Positions 24,555-32,825 of a stretch of DNA of 46,199 bases are shown one piece after another. Position 1 is the stretch's first letter, and the number at the start of each line of letters is the position of its first letter. Both the position numbers and the translations under genes were made by a program. The stretch comes from an uncultured Pseudomonadales bacterium (GTDB taxonomy: Bacteria > Pseudomonadota > Gammaproteobacteria > Pseudomonadales > Azotimanducaceae). The notes under the pieces were generated by a model. That model was not told the origin of the DNA, did not search any database, and saw nothing but the letters and a program-made list of their open reading frames with translations. The DNA lies in the NCBI GenBank assembly GCA_905182095.1, contig CAJJAQ010000003.1, forward strand, positions 1-46,199. The letters run 5' to 3'.

Positions 24555-26072
24555 ATGAAGGAACTATGCAAGACCTCAATTCGCACCCTATTTCGCAGCC
24601 TTTCAGATAAAGGTGGGTGGCTTGCTCAGCGCTGTGTGCTCTCGGCCTTGTTGCTGGCGCCGGGCATTAGTGCATCAACGCCCAACGACCTTCCCAGCCT
24701 TGGTGATAGTTCTTCGCGCATCGTCTCGCCGCAAATGGAGCAACAGATCGGCGAAATATTTTTAAAGCAATTACATGCAGCTCTACCGCTGTCGAAAGAT
24801 GTGCTCATTCAATATTATGTTGAACAGCATATGTCCACCCTGGCTCAGTACTCGAGCTTACAGTCCGCCTTGAACACCGTTGTGGTGGTAGATAACCCAA
24901 ACATCAACGCGTTCGCAGCGCCTGGTGGCATAGTGGGTATCAATCTTGGGCTACTAATCTATGCCCAAGACAGCGATGAGTATTCCTCGGTAATGGCCCA
25001 CGAATTGGCCCACCTTAGTCAGCGGCATTTCGCTCGCGGAATCGAAGCTCAGCAGACCTCCAGTGTACCGAATCTTGTTGGATTGCTCGCAGCAGTTTTA
25101 GTGGGTGCTGCAGGTGGCACAGACGCAGGATTAGCAGCGCTGACAACGGTGCAAGCCGTAGGTCAGTCTAAGCAACTGCGCTTCAGCCGGGACCGCGAAC
25201 AAGAAGCGGACCGCATTGGATTGAATACCCTAGCTCGGGCCAATCGTGACCCACAAGCTATGTCGCGCATGTTCGAAAGAATGCAAAGAGCCTACCGGTT
25301 TACCAGACGCCCCCCTGAATTTTTGCTCACCCACCCGTTATCAGAAACTCGAATAAGTGATGCTAAGAATCAGGCACGCAAATATGCTGATCAGGTGCAA
25401 TTGGAAGACAATGCAGAAAACCAAAGAGATGACTTTGATTATCAACTTATGCGCTCGAGAGCCAGAGAGCATTTCGTCACTGTTCCCGGCGCGGAAATTA
25501 AAACCTATCGAAATAAGCTCGAAGACGACCCTCATGACCTAACCGTCCAATACGCTTTGGCTTTATCGTTAAGCAAAAATAAAGAGCACACAGAAGCTGT
25601 GCAGTTGGTCGAGAATCTCTATCGACAAAATCCAAACAGCGTCCTCTATACCGGCGCATTGGCAGAAGTGCTGATCAACGCAGAGCGCCACATTGAAGCC
25701 CAGCGCCTGCTCACCGCCACATTGCAGCTTTACCCTGGAAATTTCCCCTTAGAAATGTTGCTTGGGCAAAGCAAAATAGCCACCAAAGATTTTATCGAAG
25801 CTGAGCTATTATTGGAAAATCAAGCCAAACGCCGCCCCAATGATGTGAATGTTTGGTATGAACTGGCGGAAACCTCTGGCCTAGCGGGCAATGTCACGGG
25901 TGTGCATTTAGCCAGAGCCGAGTACTTTTATTTGAACGGTGCGTTCCACAGAGCTATTCAACACTTAGAGTACGCCCAGCGCTTAGTGGATGATGCAAAC
26001 CAGCAGTTAGAAGCAAAATTGACACAAAAAATTCAAGACCTACGCACAGAAATCCGTCGTGCTAATAGCTAG
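24555..26072 (+). CDS. bepA: Periplasmic M48 metalloprotease BepA with TPR domain
   Basis: A chaperone-protease that helps assemble or degrade LptD and other outer-membrane proteins at the BAM complex. The 505 residues include a signal peptide (about 20-40), an M48 catalytic domain with HELAH (about 149-153) and the third zinc ligand region in FSRDREQEADRIGL, and a C-terminal TPR array (about 320-500, for example EHTEAVQLVENLYRQNPNSVLY and repeats ending near residue 490). The lid-like FLLTHPLSETRI segment is present. Divergent from the TusA-like/perM pair, as expected from conserved synteny; the nearby bamC fits a shared envelope role. ATG 24555 has no obvious strong ribosome site. Confidence 0.92.
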   Translation: MKELCKTSIRTLFRSLSDKGGWLAQRCVLSALLLAPGISASTPNDLPSLGDSSSRIVSPQMEQQIGEIFLKQLHAALPLSKDVLIQYYVEQHMSTLAQYSSLQSALNTVVVVDNPNINAFAAPGGIVGINLGLLIYAQDSDEYSSVMAHELAHLSQRHFARGIEAQQTSSVPNLVGLLAAVLVGAAGGTDAGLAALTTVQAVGQSKQLRFSRDREQEADRIGLNTLARANRDPQAMSRMFERMQRAYRFTRRPPEFLLTHPLSETRISDAKNQARKYADQVQLEDNAENQRDDFDYQLMRSRAREHFVTVPGAEIKTYRNKLEDDPHDLTVQYALALSLSKNKEHTEAVQLVENLYRQNPNSVLYTGALAEVLINAERHIEAQRLLTATLQLYPGNFPLEMLLGQSKIATKDFIEAELLLENQAKRRPNDVNVWYELAETSGLAGNVTGVHLARAEYFYLNGAFHRAIQHLEYAQRLVDDANQQLEAKLTQKIQDLRTEIRRANS

Positions 26073-26094
26073 TAGCGCAGCACCCGGCTAAACC

Positions 26095-27153
26095 TTAAGC
26101 CTGAAAATCCAACATACGATCTAACGGCATTTTCGCTCGCACGCCCAACGCTGGATCTACGAGAATCTCATTCTTCTGACGATAGGCTGCATCCGTTAAC
26201 AACCTATCCAAGTTACGTAACTCATTCATAGCCATCCAAGGGCAATGCGCACAGGAGCGGCAGGTTGCACCGTCACCAGCGGTGGGGGCTTCAATAAAGG
26301 TTTTATTTGGATTTTCGCGGCGCAGTTTATGGAAAATGCCTCTATCCGTGGCAACAATAAAGGTCTCATTAGGCAGCTCTTTGGCCGCTTTAATAATGGC
26401 GCTGGTAGAACCTACGGCATCAGCAATATCAATGACTGAAGCCGGTGATTCCGGATGGACAAGAACTCCCGCCTCAGGATAGACCCGCAGCAAATCAGTT
26501 AAAGCCTTTGCTTTAAATTCTTCGTGAACCACACACGCGCCACTCCAGAGCAACATATCCGCCTGAGTCTGGGTCTGAATATAAGCACCCAAATGCTTGT
26601 CGGGCGCCCATAAAATTTTCTCGCCATTGGCTTTGAGACTTTCGACAATTTCCAACGCACAACTACTGGTCACCACCCAATCAGCAAGGGCCTTCACTTT
26701 GGCCGAAGTGTTCGCATACACCACTACCGTATGATCCGGGTGAGCCTGAATAAACTGCGCAAAATCTTCTGGAGGACACCCCAAGTCTAACGAACACTCA
26801 GCATTCAAAGTGGGCATAAATACGCGCTTTTCAGGCGATAGAATCTTCGCCGTTTCACCCATAAAGCGCACGCCGGCAACAACCAAATTTTCGGCTTTAT
26901 GATCGCGTCCAAAACGTGCCATTTCCAACGAGTCGGAAACAAAGCCACCGGTCTGTTCGGCAAGATCTTGAATATCGCCATCAACATAATAATGAGCAAT
27001 CAATACAGCACCCTGAGCTTGCAACTTTTGCGCGATTTGCTCTTTGAGCTGGCTGCGCTCGGTATCATTCAACGCCAAACTGCCCACCAAGGGTACTTGT
27101 TCAGGCGAAAGACTATAGTCTGGTAGGCTCTGATTAGGCATATTGCAGATCAT
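26095..27153 (-). CDS. nadA: Quinolinate synthase A
   Basis: Condenses iminoaspartate with dihydroxyacetone phosphate to quinolinate for NAD synthesis, using a [4Fe-4S] cluster. About 352 residues from ATG 27153, with a GTG one codon upstream and an ATG at 27141 as alternatives. Motifs are [16 protein letters not shown], the segment with SDSLEMARF, the cluster cysteines in [19 protein letters not shown] and [13 protein letters not shown], plus HPESPASV and STSAIIK. It is convergent with bepA (23 bp between stops), a linkage seen in Pseudomonas relatives, and divergent from the GshB-like gene. Confidence 0.95.
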   Translation of the reverse strand: MICNMPNQSLPDYSLSPEQVPLVGSLALNDTERSQLKEQIAQKLQAQGAVLIAHYYVDGDIQDLAEQTGGFVSDSLEMARFGRDHKAENLVVAGVRFMGETAKILSPEKRVFMPTLNAECSLDLGCPPEDFAQFIQAHPDHTVVVYANTSAKVKALADWVVTSSCALEIVESLKANGEKILWAPDKHLGAYIQTQTQADMLLWSGACVVHEEFKAKALTDLLRVYPEAGVLVHPESPASVIDIADAVGSTSAIIKAAKELPNETFIVATDRGIFHKLRRENPNKTFIEAPTAGDGATCRSCAHCPWMAMNELRNLDRLLTDAAYRQKNEILVDPALGVRAKMPLDRMLDFQA

Positions 27154-27374
27154 CACTAGTTAGTTAAGAAACAAAATATTAGGGGCAAATGATTCCAAAT
27201 GCGAACACCTATATAAAAACTATCTATGGGTGCTCACTAAACTCGCAGTAAATTGCACTCTGGCAACTCATGCTGTAGATACTGGTGCTAGGAAAAACTC
27301 CGCCAAATTTGAAAATACGCCAAAGCCAATTACCGGTCATATAGAATTCACCAACTGCAGAGAACTTACCCTAC

Positions 27375-28259
27375 ATGCCGCAGAAAAAGATAATTTTTCT
27401 CATAACGCCGCCAACAAATGAGCCTTACGCAATCACTGTGGCTGAAGAGAGCATAGAAGCAAATCATGTATTGCTGCCCAAAGCATTTGTAAATTGCGGC
27501 TGGGCTGTGACAAGCATAACCCATAAGGCTTTAAGTCTTGGGCCTGGTGGCATTTTGCTAGCAGGAGAACCGGCGGCGCACTATGACCTTATTTGGCCAG
27601 TGGGCTTTGGACCCAAGAACGGATTTTTAGATCGCAGCGGACTGCTTGCCAGCATTACACCAACTCGCCTTATCACACCCACTTCCACACAGATTTTGCA
27701 TCACGGTAAAAGCGCATGGGTCGAATACTGCCCAGAAACCTATATCACTAATAATCCCACGACACTTATCAATGTTATGTCAGCTAGCCAAGGGGCTTGG
27801 ATACTCAAACCCATGGCCGGCAGTTATGGCAGGGGTGTACAAACCATCAGCGCCGAGCAAACACAGCTGTTAGAACTTACTTTGGCTGAAGCTCCCGGTG
27901 CATATTTTTGCCTGCAACGCTTTTTGCCAGAAATCGCCCTCGGCGAAATACGCACTTTGGTGGTGGGCGGAAAAATTATTGGCAGCTACTTACGCAAGCC
28001 TACAAATGGCCTGCAAGCCAATTTGAGCCAGTTTGCCAATGCAGAAAAAACCGTACTTGAAGGACCAGCAGCCCAACTGGTTGCGGCAATTCAACAAGAT
28101 CTTGTCGACAAACGCATCGGCTTTGCGTCTATCGACACCGTAGGCAAGTGGCTGATGGAGGTCAATATTGCCAACCCCGGAGGGTTGGGCACGTTAAACA
28201 GATTGTATGATCGAGATTTTGGCAGCCAGGTAGTTGCTGCCGTAGAGGGCTTCATTTAA
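27375..28259 (+). CDS. ATP-grasp enzyme, glutathione-synthetase-like
   Basis: A 294-residue protein with the GshB-type ATP-grasp build. ILKPMAGSYGRGVQTI (about residues 137-152) is the lysine and glycine-rich ATP loop; LQRFLPEIALGEIRTLVVGGKIIGSYLRKP matches the part of GshB with the substrate-binding Glu and Arg; MEVNIANPGGLGTLNRL carries the metal-binding Glu and Asn near the end. The N-terminal third (LITPPTNEPYAITVAEESIEANH) differs from genuine GshB, which reads there a DSS-type signature. So it joins a carboxylate and an amine with ATP, but glutathione as product is not certain. ATG 27375 has no clear ribosome site. It stands alone between nadA and an SDR gene. Confidence 0.75.
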   Translation: MPQKKIIFLITPPTNEPYAITVAEESIEANHVLLPKAFVNCGWAVTSITHKALSLGPGGILLAGEPAAHYDLIWPVGFGPKNGFLDRSGLLASITPTRLITPTSTQILHHGKSAWVEYCPETYITNNPTTLINVMSASQGAWILKPMAGSYGRGVQTISAEQTQLLELTLAEAPGAYFCLQRFLPEIALGEIRTLVVGGKIIGSYLRKPTNGLQANLSQFANAEKTVLEGPAAQLVAAIQQDLVDKRIGFASIDTVGKWLMEVNIANPGGLGTLNRLYDRDFGSQVVAAVEGFI

Positions 28260-28296
28260 CGCGAAAGCCGATTTCATCTAGACCAGCACAAATAAC

Positions 28297-29049
28297 TTAG
28301 ACAGAGCCACCATCTACGCGAATAACGGTTCCTGTGGTAAAGCTCGCCGAACTACTAGCCAAATACAAAGCCGCGCCAACGATTTCATCAGGTCTGCCAC
28401 CGCGACCAAGGGCTTGAGTAGATTTGGCTCTACGCTCAAATGCAGGCATGTCCCATGCTTTGGAAATATCCGTCAAAAACGGACCCGCAGCAATGCCATT
28501 AACTCGAACATTGGGCCCTAAAGCGAAGGCGAAGGACCGCGTTAAGGCGTTCAACCCAGACTTTGCCGCACCATAAGGTTCCGATGCTGGAGAAGGTGAA
28601 AGAGAGGCAACACTACTTATGTTGATAATACTGCCGCCATCGCCTTCTGCCATGCGCTCGCCCACGGTGGCCATAAGACGAAACGGACCTTTTAAATTTA
28701 CCCCAATGACTTTATCAAATAGCGCTTCACTGACTGAGGATAACTTGTCATACAGCGGCGACATGCCGGCGTTGTTAATCAGAATATCGATGCGCCCAAA
28801 ACGCGCATAAGCGGCCTCAACCATGGCATCAATCTCCCCCCAATGACCAACGTGACAGCCATAAGCCATGGCTTGGCGTCCCATGGCTTCTATTTCTGCG
28901 GCTACGCTGGCACAGGCATCTGCCTTGCGGCTAGTAATAACAACATCTGCGCCCCGCGCGGCTAATGCCAAAGCCATTTCCCGACCCAGCCCCCTACTGC
29001 CACCCGTTACTAAGGCCACTTTACCGGTAAAATCAAATAGCTCATCCAT
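28297..29049 (-). CDS. Short-chain dehydrogenase/reductase (SDR)
   Basis: A 250-residue classical SDR oxidoreductase. The Rossmann motif is VTGGSRGLG (about 14-22), NNAG occurs near 92-95, and the catalytic triad is Ser in NISSVAS, then YGAAK (Tyr about 158, Lys about 162). The end, VIRVDGGSV, is typical of the beta-ketoacyl-ACP reductase-like group, which prefers NADPH when an Arg or Lys follows beta-2; here TSRKAD suggests NADP. Substrate unknown. Transcribed alone, divergent from the SDR-acyl-CoA dehydrogenase operon. Confidence 0.9.
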   Translation of the reverse strand: MDELFDFTGKVALVTGGSRGLGREMALALAARGADVVITSRKADACASVAAEIEAMGRQAMAYGCHVGHWGEIDAMVEAAYARFGRIDILINNAGMSPLYDKLSSVSEALFDKVIGVNLKGPFRLMATVGERMAEGDGGSIINISSVASLSPSPASEPYGAAKSGLNALTRSFAFALGPNVRVNGIAAGPFLTDISKAWDMPAFERRAKSTQALGRGGRPDEIVGAALYLASSSASFTTGTVIRVDGGSV

Positions 29050-29511
29050 GTGCGTGCTCTCCCAAGCTCTAGCAAAGTCTAAGTAAGACTAATCTGTGAA
29101 AATTCGTAAAAGCCAGTTGTAGCACCAAATGCTGTGAAGGTTAAGTACTGTTAGGGTTAGCACCTTTGCACAGCATAAGGCGGTTTAGAATATTTGCCGA
29201 TAACTGCGCGGAGCTAAGGCCCCGGACAGCAGTCTACTTTGACTTTTTTCAATGCTAATATCTGAGCTCTCACACAAGTGATGCAACAAACTTGTGGGAG
29301 CAGTCGAGGGGCAGAAACAATGTTGCAGCCAAACAAGCTGGGTCACCACTGATTAGGCTGCATTACTGTAGGTAAAACCAGCACCCAGCCATTATTGGCA
29401 ACGCTAACAACGCAGGCCTTTACGCGATGACCCAGGCATTAAGAATAGAGAGACGCTGAATTTGCGCCTAAATTTGTGCGCAAGAAAGAGATTATTTAAC
29501 GGGAGAACAAT
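29050..29511. other. Divergent intergenic region between two SDR genes
   Basis: A 462-bp stretch that must hold promoters for the SDR at 28297-29049 and for the SDR-acyl-CoA dehydrogenase operon. Apart from one inverted repeat (entered separately) I see no gene. The operon's ribosome site (GGGAG near 29500) precedes ATG 29512. Confidence 0.45.
29269..29300. promoter_or_regulatory. Inverted repeat, possible operator
   Basis: Arms CTCACACAAGT and ACTTGTGGGAG (11 bp, one mismatch) flank a 10-bp spacer, 212 bp upstream of ATG 29512. There is no T run, and no gene ends nearby, so a terminator is unlikely. The size and symmetry suit a dimeric TetR- or GntR-type repressor of acyl-CoA genes, but no regulator gene is in the window. 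Confidence 0.4.
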
Positions 29512-30387
29512 ATGGGAATGTTAGACGGGAAGGTGGCACTAGTAACCGGCGCCGGTGGCGGCTTAGGTCGCGCCCACGCAATTCTACTGGCCAAAGAAGG
29601 CGCTAAAGTCGTGGTTAATGATTTAGGTGGCGCTCGGGATGGTACTGGGGCCAGCGCATCAATGGCAGATGGTGTAGTTGACGAAATCAATGCATCAGGC
29701 GGCGCTGCCGTTGCCCATTACGGTTCAGTGACCTCGCGAGAAGACGCCGAGGGCATGGTAAAAGCAGCCGTAGACAGCTTTGGTAAAATCGACATCCTGA
29801 TTGCTAACGCCGGCATTCTGCGCGATAAGTCGTTCAAAAACATGACCGACGACATGTGGGACGTGGTTATGGACGTGCATCTGCGCGGCACTTACTTGGT
29901 CTCCAAGGTCGCTTACGATCAAATGATTAACCAAGGTACTGGCGGACGTATCATTATGACCAGTTCCACTTCGGGCTTGCTCGGCAACTTTGGCCAAACC
30001 AACTATGGTGCAGCCAAAGCGGGCATTGCTGGCTTTATGCGTTGCTTATGGCTAGAAGGTATAAAGTACGGTATTACCGTTAACGTCTTGGCGCCTACGG
30101 CCACCTCACGCCTAACAACAGATATCTTGCCCGAAGACATCCAGGAAGACTTTCCTCCTGAAGCTGTTTCACCTCCTGTGGTTTGGCTGTGTACAGATGA
30201 AGCGAAAGATGTCAGCGGCAGACAATGGCTGGTTGCCGGCAACAACGTCTCACTGCTGAGTTGGCAGGTAACGCCTATCGCCCAGCGCAGCGCCGACGGC
30301 GACGTCTGGGGCGTCGCTGAAATTGGTGAAAAGATGCTTGCCAGCAAAGAAAATTGGCCGCCGGTCAATCCATTACGTGGCGCTTAA
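29512..30387 (+). CDS. SDR, MFE-2-like 3-hydroxyacyl-CoA dehydrogenase
   Basis: A 291-residue SDR of the type found in peroxisomal multifunctional enzyme 2 (17-beta-HSD type 4 domain). It opens DGKVALVTGAGGGLGRAHA (cofactor motif about residues 12-20) and has NDLGG after beta-2, indicating NAD rather than NADP. NAG occurs near 100-103, and the catalytic set is Ser in MTSSTSG, then NYGAAKAG (Tyr and Lys). Such enzymes oxidise (3R)-hydroxyacyl-CoA, including steroid side-chain intermediates. The first gene of a three-gene operon: the acyl-CoA dehydrogenase gene starts 33 bp downstream. Confidence 0.9.
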   Translation: MGMLDGKVALVTGAGGGLGRAHAILLAKEGAKVVVNDLGGARDGTGASASMADGVVDEINASGGAAVAHYGSVTSREDAEGMVKAAVDSFGKIDILIANAGILRDKSFKNMTDDMWDVVMDVHLRGTYLVSKVAYDQMINQGTGGRIIMTSSTSGLLGNFGQTNYGAAKAGIAGFMRCLWLEGIKYGITVNVLAPTATSRLTTDILPEDIQEDFPPEAVSPPVVWLCTDEAKDVSGRQWLVAGNNVSLLSWQVTPIAQRSADGDVWGVAEIGEKMLASKENWPPVNPLRGA

Positions 30388-30420
30388 TAGCGCCCTTCAT
30401 TTTTATAGAGCGAAAAAAAT

Positions 30421-31524
30421 ATGAACTTTGGTTTTACAGAAGAACAAAGCCTGCTCAGAGATCAAGTTGAGCGGTTTATGAAAGAAGCCTGTCCAATGCC
30501 TAAGGTGCGAGAAATCGCAGCCAGCGAAAGCCGTTTCGACAGTACGCTATGGCAGCAAGTGGCAGACCTTGGTTGGTTGGGTCTAACCATTCCAGAAGCC
30601 CACGGCGGACTCGGCCTTAAATGGATCGACCTCACCGTAGTACTTGAAGCCGCAGCAGAAGGCCTATGCCCGTTACCTATTGCCTCTCAAGCATTGGCAA
30701 GCGCGGCGGTGCTGACTTGCGGCAACGATCAACAAAAGAACGACTGGCTGCCAGCCATGGCCGCGGGTAAAGCCATTTGCACCATTGGTTTGTATGACGA
30801 AGCCAACTGGATTGACCCTAAAGCCATTACCGCGCAAGCCCATGCCAGCGAGGGTGGCTATGTACTGAAAGGCACTAAGCCCTTCGTTAATGATGCAGCG
30901 GCAGCGCACTATTTGCTTCTAGCAGTCAACGGGCCTAACGGTTTAGCCCTAGCCGCCGTAGCTAAAGATGACGTCAAGATCACGCACCAGCCGACTATGG
31001 ACACCACCAAGCCAATGGCCAGCGTTAACCTAGACGGCGTGAGTATCAGCGCGGAGTTCTTGCTGCCAATGAGCGAAGAACAACTGGCGTTTTTAACCGA
31101 CTGCGGCGCAGTAGCAACCACTGCAGAAATGGTCGGGGCAGGCGCAGCCATTTTGGCGATGACCAGTAACTACGCCAAGGAACGCATCCAATTTGGCAAG
31201 CCCATTGGTCAGTACCAAGGCGTTAAACATCGCCTGGCTGATATGTATGTAGATTTAGAGAGCTATCGCTCATTGAGCTACTACGCGGCATGGTCGGTAG
31301 ATGACGATGTTGCAGGGTTGGCAAAAGCTGTGTCATTGGCTAAAGGCTATGCCTCAGATGCATTTGCGCAAATCGGCATCGACGGCGTCGGATTACACGG
31401 CGCCATTGGTTTCACAGCGGAATACGACGCACAACTTTATTTAAAGAGATCTAAATGGGCTCGTCCAATGTACGGCGACTCAGATTATCACATGGACCGA
31501 ATCGCAACCTTAGGAGGTTTGTAA
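30421..31524 (+). CDS. Acyl-CoA dehydrogenase subunit (FadE-type, small partner)
   Basis: A 367-residue FAD-dependent acyl-CoA dehydrogenase. N-terminal helices are NFGFTEEQSLLRDQVERFM, then WLGLTIPEAHGGLGL. The middle beta domain is weakly conserved, and the C-terminal domain has ERIQFGKPIGQYQGVKH and HGAIGFTAEYDAQLYLKRSK. The middle domain and ending resemble the partner subunit of alpha2-beta2 heterotetramers known from steroid catabolism (FadE28-FadE29 and similar), rather than homotetrameric enzymes. Its stop overlaps the next gene's ATG by one base (TAATG), so the two subunits are coupled. Acts in the cytoplasm, electrons passing to ETF. Confidence 0.9.
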   Translation: MNFGFTEEQSLLRDQVERFMKEACPMPKVREIAASESRFDSTLWQQVADLGWLGLTIPEAHGGLGLKWIDLTVVLEAAAEGLCPLPIASQALASAAVLTCGNDQQKNDWLPAMAAGKAICTIGLYDEANWIDPKAITAQAHASEGGYVLKGTKPFVNDAAAAHYLLLAVNGPNGLALAAVAKDDVKITHQPTMDTTKPMASVNLDGVSISAEFLLPMSEEQLAFLTDCGAVATTAEMVGAGAAILAMTSNYAKERIQFGKPIGQYQGVKHRLADMYVDLESYRSLSYYAAWSVDDDVAGLAKAVSLAKGYASDAFAQIGIDGVGLHGAIGFTAEYDAQLYLKRSKWARPMYGDSDYHMDRIATLGGL

Positions 31525-32684
31525 TGGATTTTGATTACACCGCAAGCGAACAATCATTTCGCGAAGAAGTACGCAGTTTTATCAGCGACAATCTGCCACC
31601 CAAGAAAGAACGCGACAAAAATTTCCTCGCTAATTGGCTAGAAAAAGTACGCGCCAAAGGTTGGGTTGGTTTTGCCTGGCCAAAAGAATTTGGCGGCAGC
31701 GAAGGCGGCCTAATAGAGCAAACCATTCTGCGTGAAGAAATGGCACTAGCGAAAGCACCACCACTGGGCACCTCAATGATGGGTCTAGCTTGGGTGGGTC
31801 CGGGCATTATGCAATACGGTACCGAAGAGCAAAAACGCAAATTCATCCCTGACATTTTGGACAGCAAAGTCACATGGTGTACGGGTTATTCTGAACCCAA
31901 TCACGGTTCTGATTTAGCGGCTATTCAGTGCAAGGCCGAGTTAAAAGGCGATCACTATTTAGTCAATGGACAAAAAATTTGGACCACTGGTGCGCCCTGG
32001 TCGCAGTGGATTATTTTGCTCACACGCACCCAGTTTGATGTTCAATCAAAGCACGATGGAATCACCTGTTTCCTAGTGCCAATGGATGCACCAGGCGTAG
32101 AAGTTCGCCCCATACAAAATATGGCAGGTGACAAACACTTTGCAGAAATCTTCTTCACCGATGTTCAGGTGCCAGTAGAAAACCGACTTGGCGCTGAAGG
32201 CGAAGGTTGGAATGTAACTGTGTCTGCACTGGCTAACGAACGTTCCAGCATTGGCGAAGTGACGCAAATGTTTGAAAAACTGGAAAACCTCAAAGAGCTG
32301 GTTAAAACCACCAGCTTACAAGGTCAACCTGCCAATAAAGACCCCAAAGTCAGACGCACTATTGCGCGCTTCGAAATGAAAGTTGCGGCCATGAAGTTTA
32401 ATGGCCTACGTTATCTGACTAAGCAAATAAAAGGCGAACCGCTGACTTCTGAAACCTCAGTAAATAAGCTGCATCGCGCCAGTTTAGAAATTGAGATCGA
32501 CGATTTCGCAGTACAGCTATTGGGTCAAGCAGGCCTACAGCTGCGCGGCGGCGAAAGCGCAGTAGATGGCGGCACATGGTCTAAATCGGCGTTGAACTGG
32601 CCGAATGTTGTCATCGGTGGCGGCACACCAAATATTCAGCGCAACATAATTGCTGAACGATTGTTGGGCCAACCAAAAGATTAG
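31524..32684 (+). CDS. Acyl-CoA dehydrogenase subunit (FadE-type, large partner)
   Basis: A 386-residue acyl-CoA dehydrogenase. ATG 31524 is chosen over an upstream frame start because GGAGG lies six bases before it and it overlaps the previous stop. It has FAWPKEFGGSEGG, the flavin-contact TGYSEPNHGSDLA (about 126-138), GQKIWTTGAPWSQW, and the C-terminal GGGTPNIQRNIIAERLLG. Where many family members have Glu in 'GTxEIQRN' this one has Asn, so a base may be supplied elsewhere or by the partner subunit. The layout with the preceding gene suggests one heteromeric enzyme for a bulky or branched acyl-CoA. Confidence 0.9.
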   Translation: MDFDYTASEQSFREEVRSFISDNLPPKKERDKNFLANWLEKVRAKGWVGFAWPKEFGGSEGGLIEQTILREEMALAKAPPLGTSMMGLAWVGPGIMQYGTEEQKRKFIPDILDSKVTWCTGYSEPNHGSDLAAIQCKAELKGDHYLVNGQKIWTTGAPWSQWIILLTRTQFDVQSKHDGITCFLVPMDAPGVEVRPIQNMAGDKHFAEIFFTDVQVPVENRLGAEGEGWNVTVSALANERSSIGEVTQMFEKLENLKELVKTTSLQGQPANKDPKVRRTIARFEMKVAAMKFNGLRYLTKQIKGEPLTSETSVNKLHRASLEIEIDDFAVQLLGQAGLQLRGGESAVDGGTWSKSALNWPNVVIGGGTPNIQRNIIAERLLGQPKD

Positions 32685-32705
32685 TAGCTGGCAGTAACAA
32701 CCAGC

Positions 32706-32749
32706 ACCTTGGACACAAATCTAGATTCTTCTAGGTTTGTGTCCAAGGT
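32706..32749. repeat. 44-bp near-perfect palindrome between convergent genes
   Basis: Two 20-bp arms differ at a single position and are separated by a 4-base loop TTCT; the arm core is CCTTGGACACAAA / TTTGTGTCCAAGG. It lies 21 bp after the acyl-CoA dehydrogenase stop. In RNA it would form a very stable hairpin that could stop or protect transcripts from both sides. It has no T run, so it is not a standard rho-independent terminator. Confidence 0.85.
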
Positions 32750-32797
32750 TTGTGTCTTGGATTTGTGTCTTAGCTTGGGTTTGCGTCTTAGCTTTGC
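32736..32797. repeat. Four direct TTTGTGTC-type repeats
   Basis: Units begin at 32736, 32749 (13 bp each), 32762 and 32780 (18 bp each). All open TTTGTGTC or TTTGCGTC. The second pair share TCTTAGCTT. The first unit is the right arm of the neighbouring palindrome, so the palindrome is an inverted copy of the same repeat. The array fills the gap between two convergent stop codons. Confidence 0.75.
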
Positions 32798-32825
32798 TTC
32801 TATCGAGCCGTCGCTGCTCTGCCCT

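Noticed and set aside
29239-29261. TTGACT / TAATAT promoter pair
   Set aside because: The spacing is 11 bp, far from the 16-18 bp needed.
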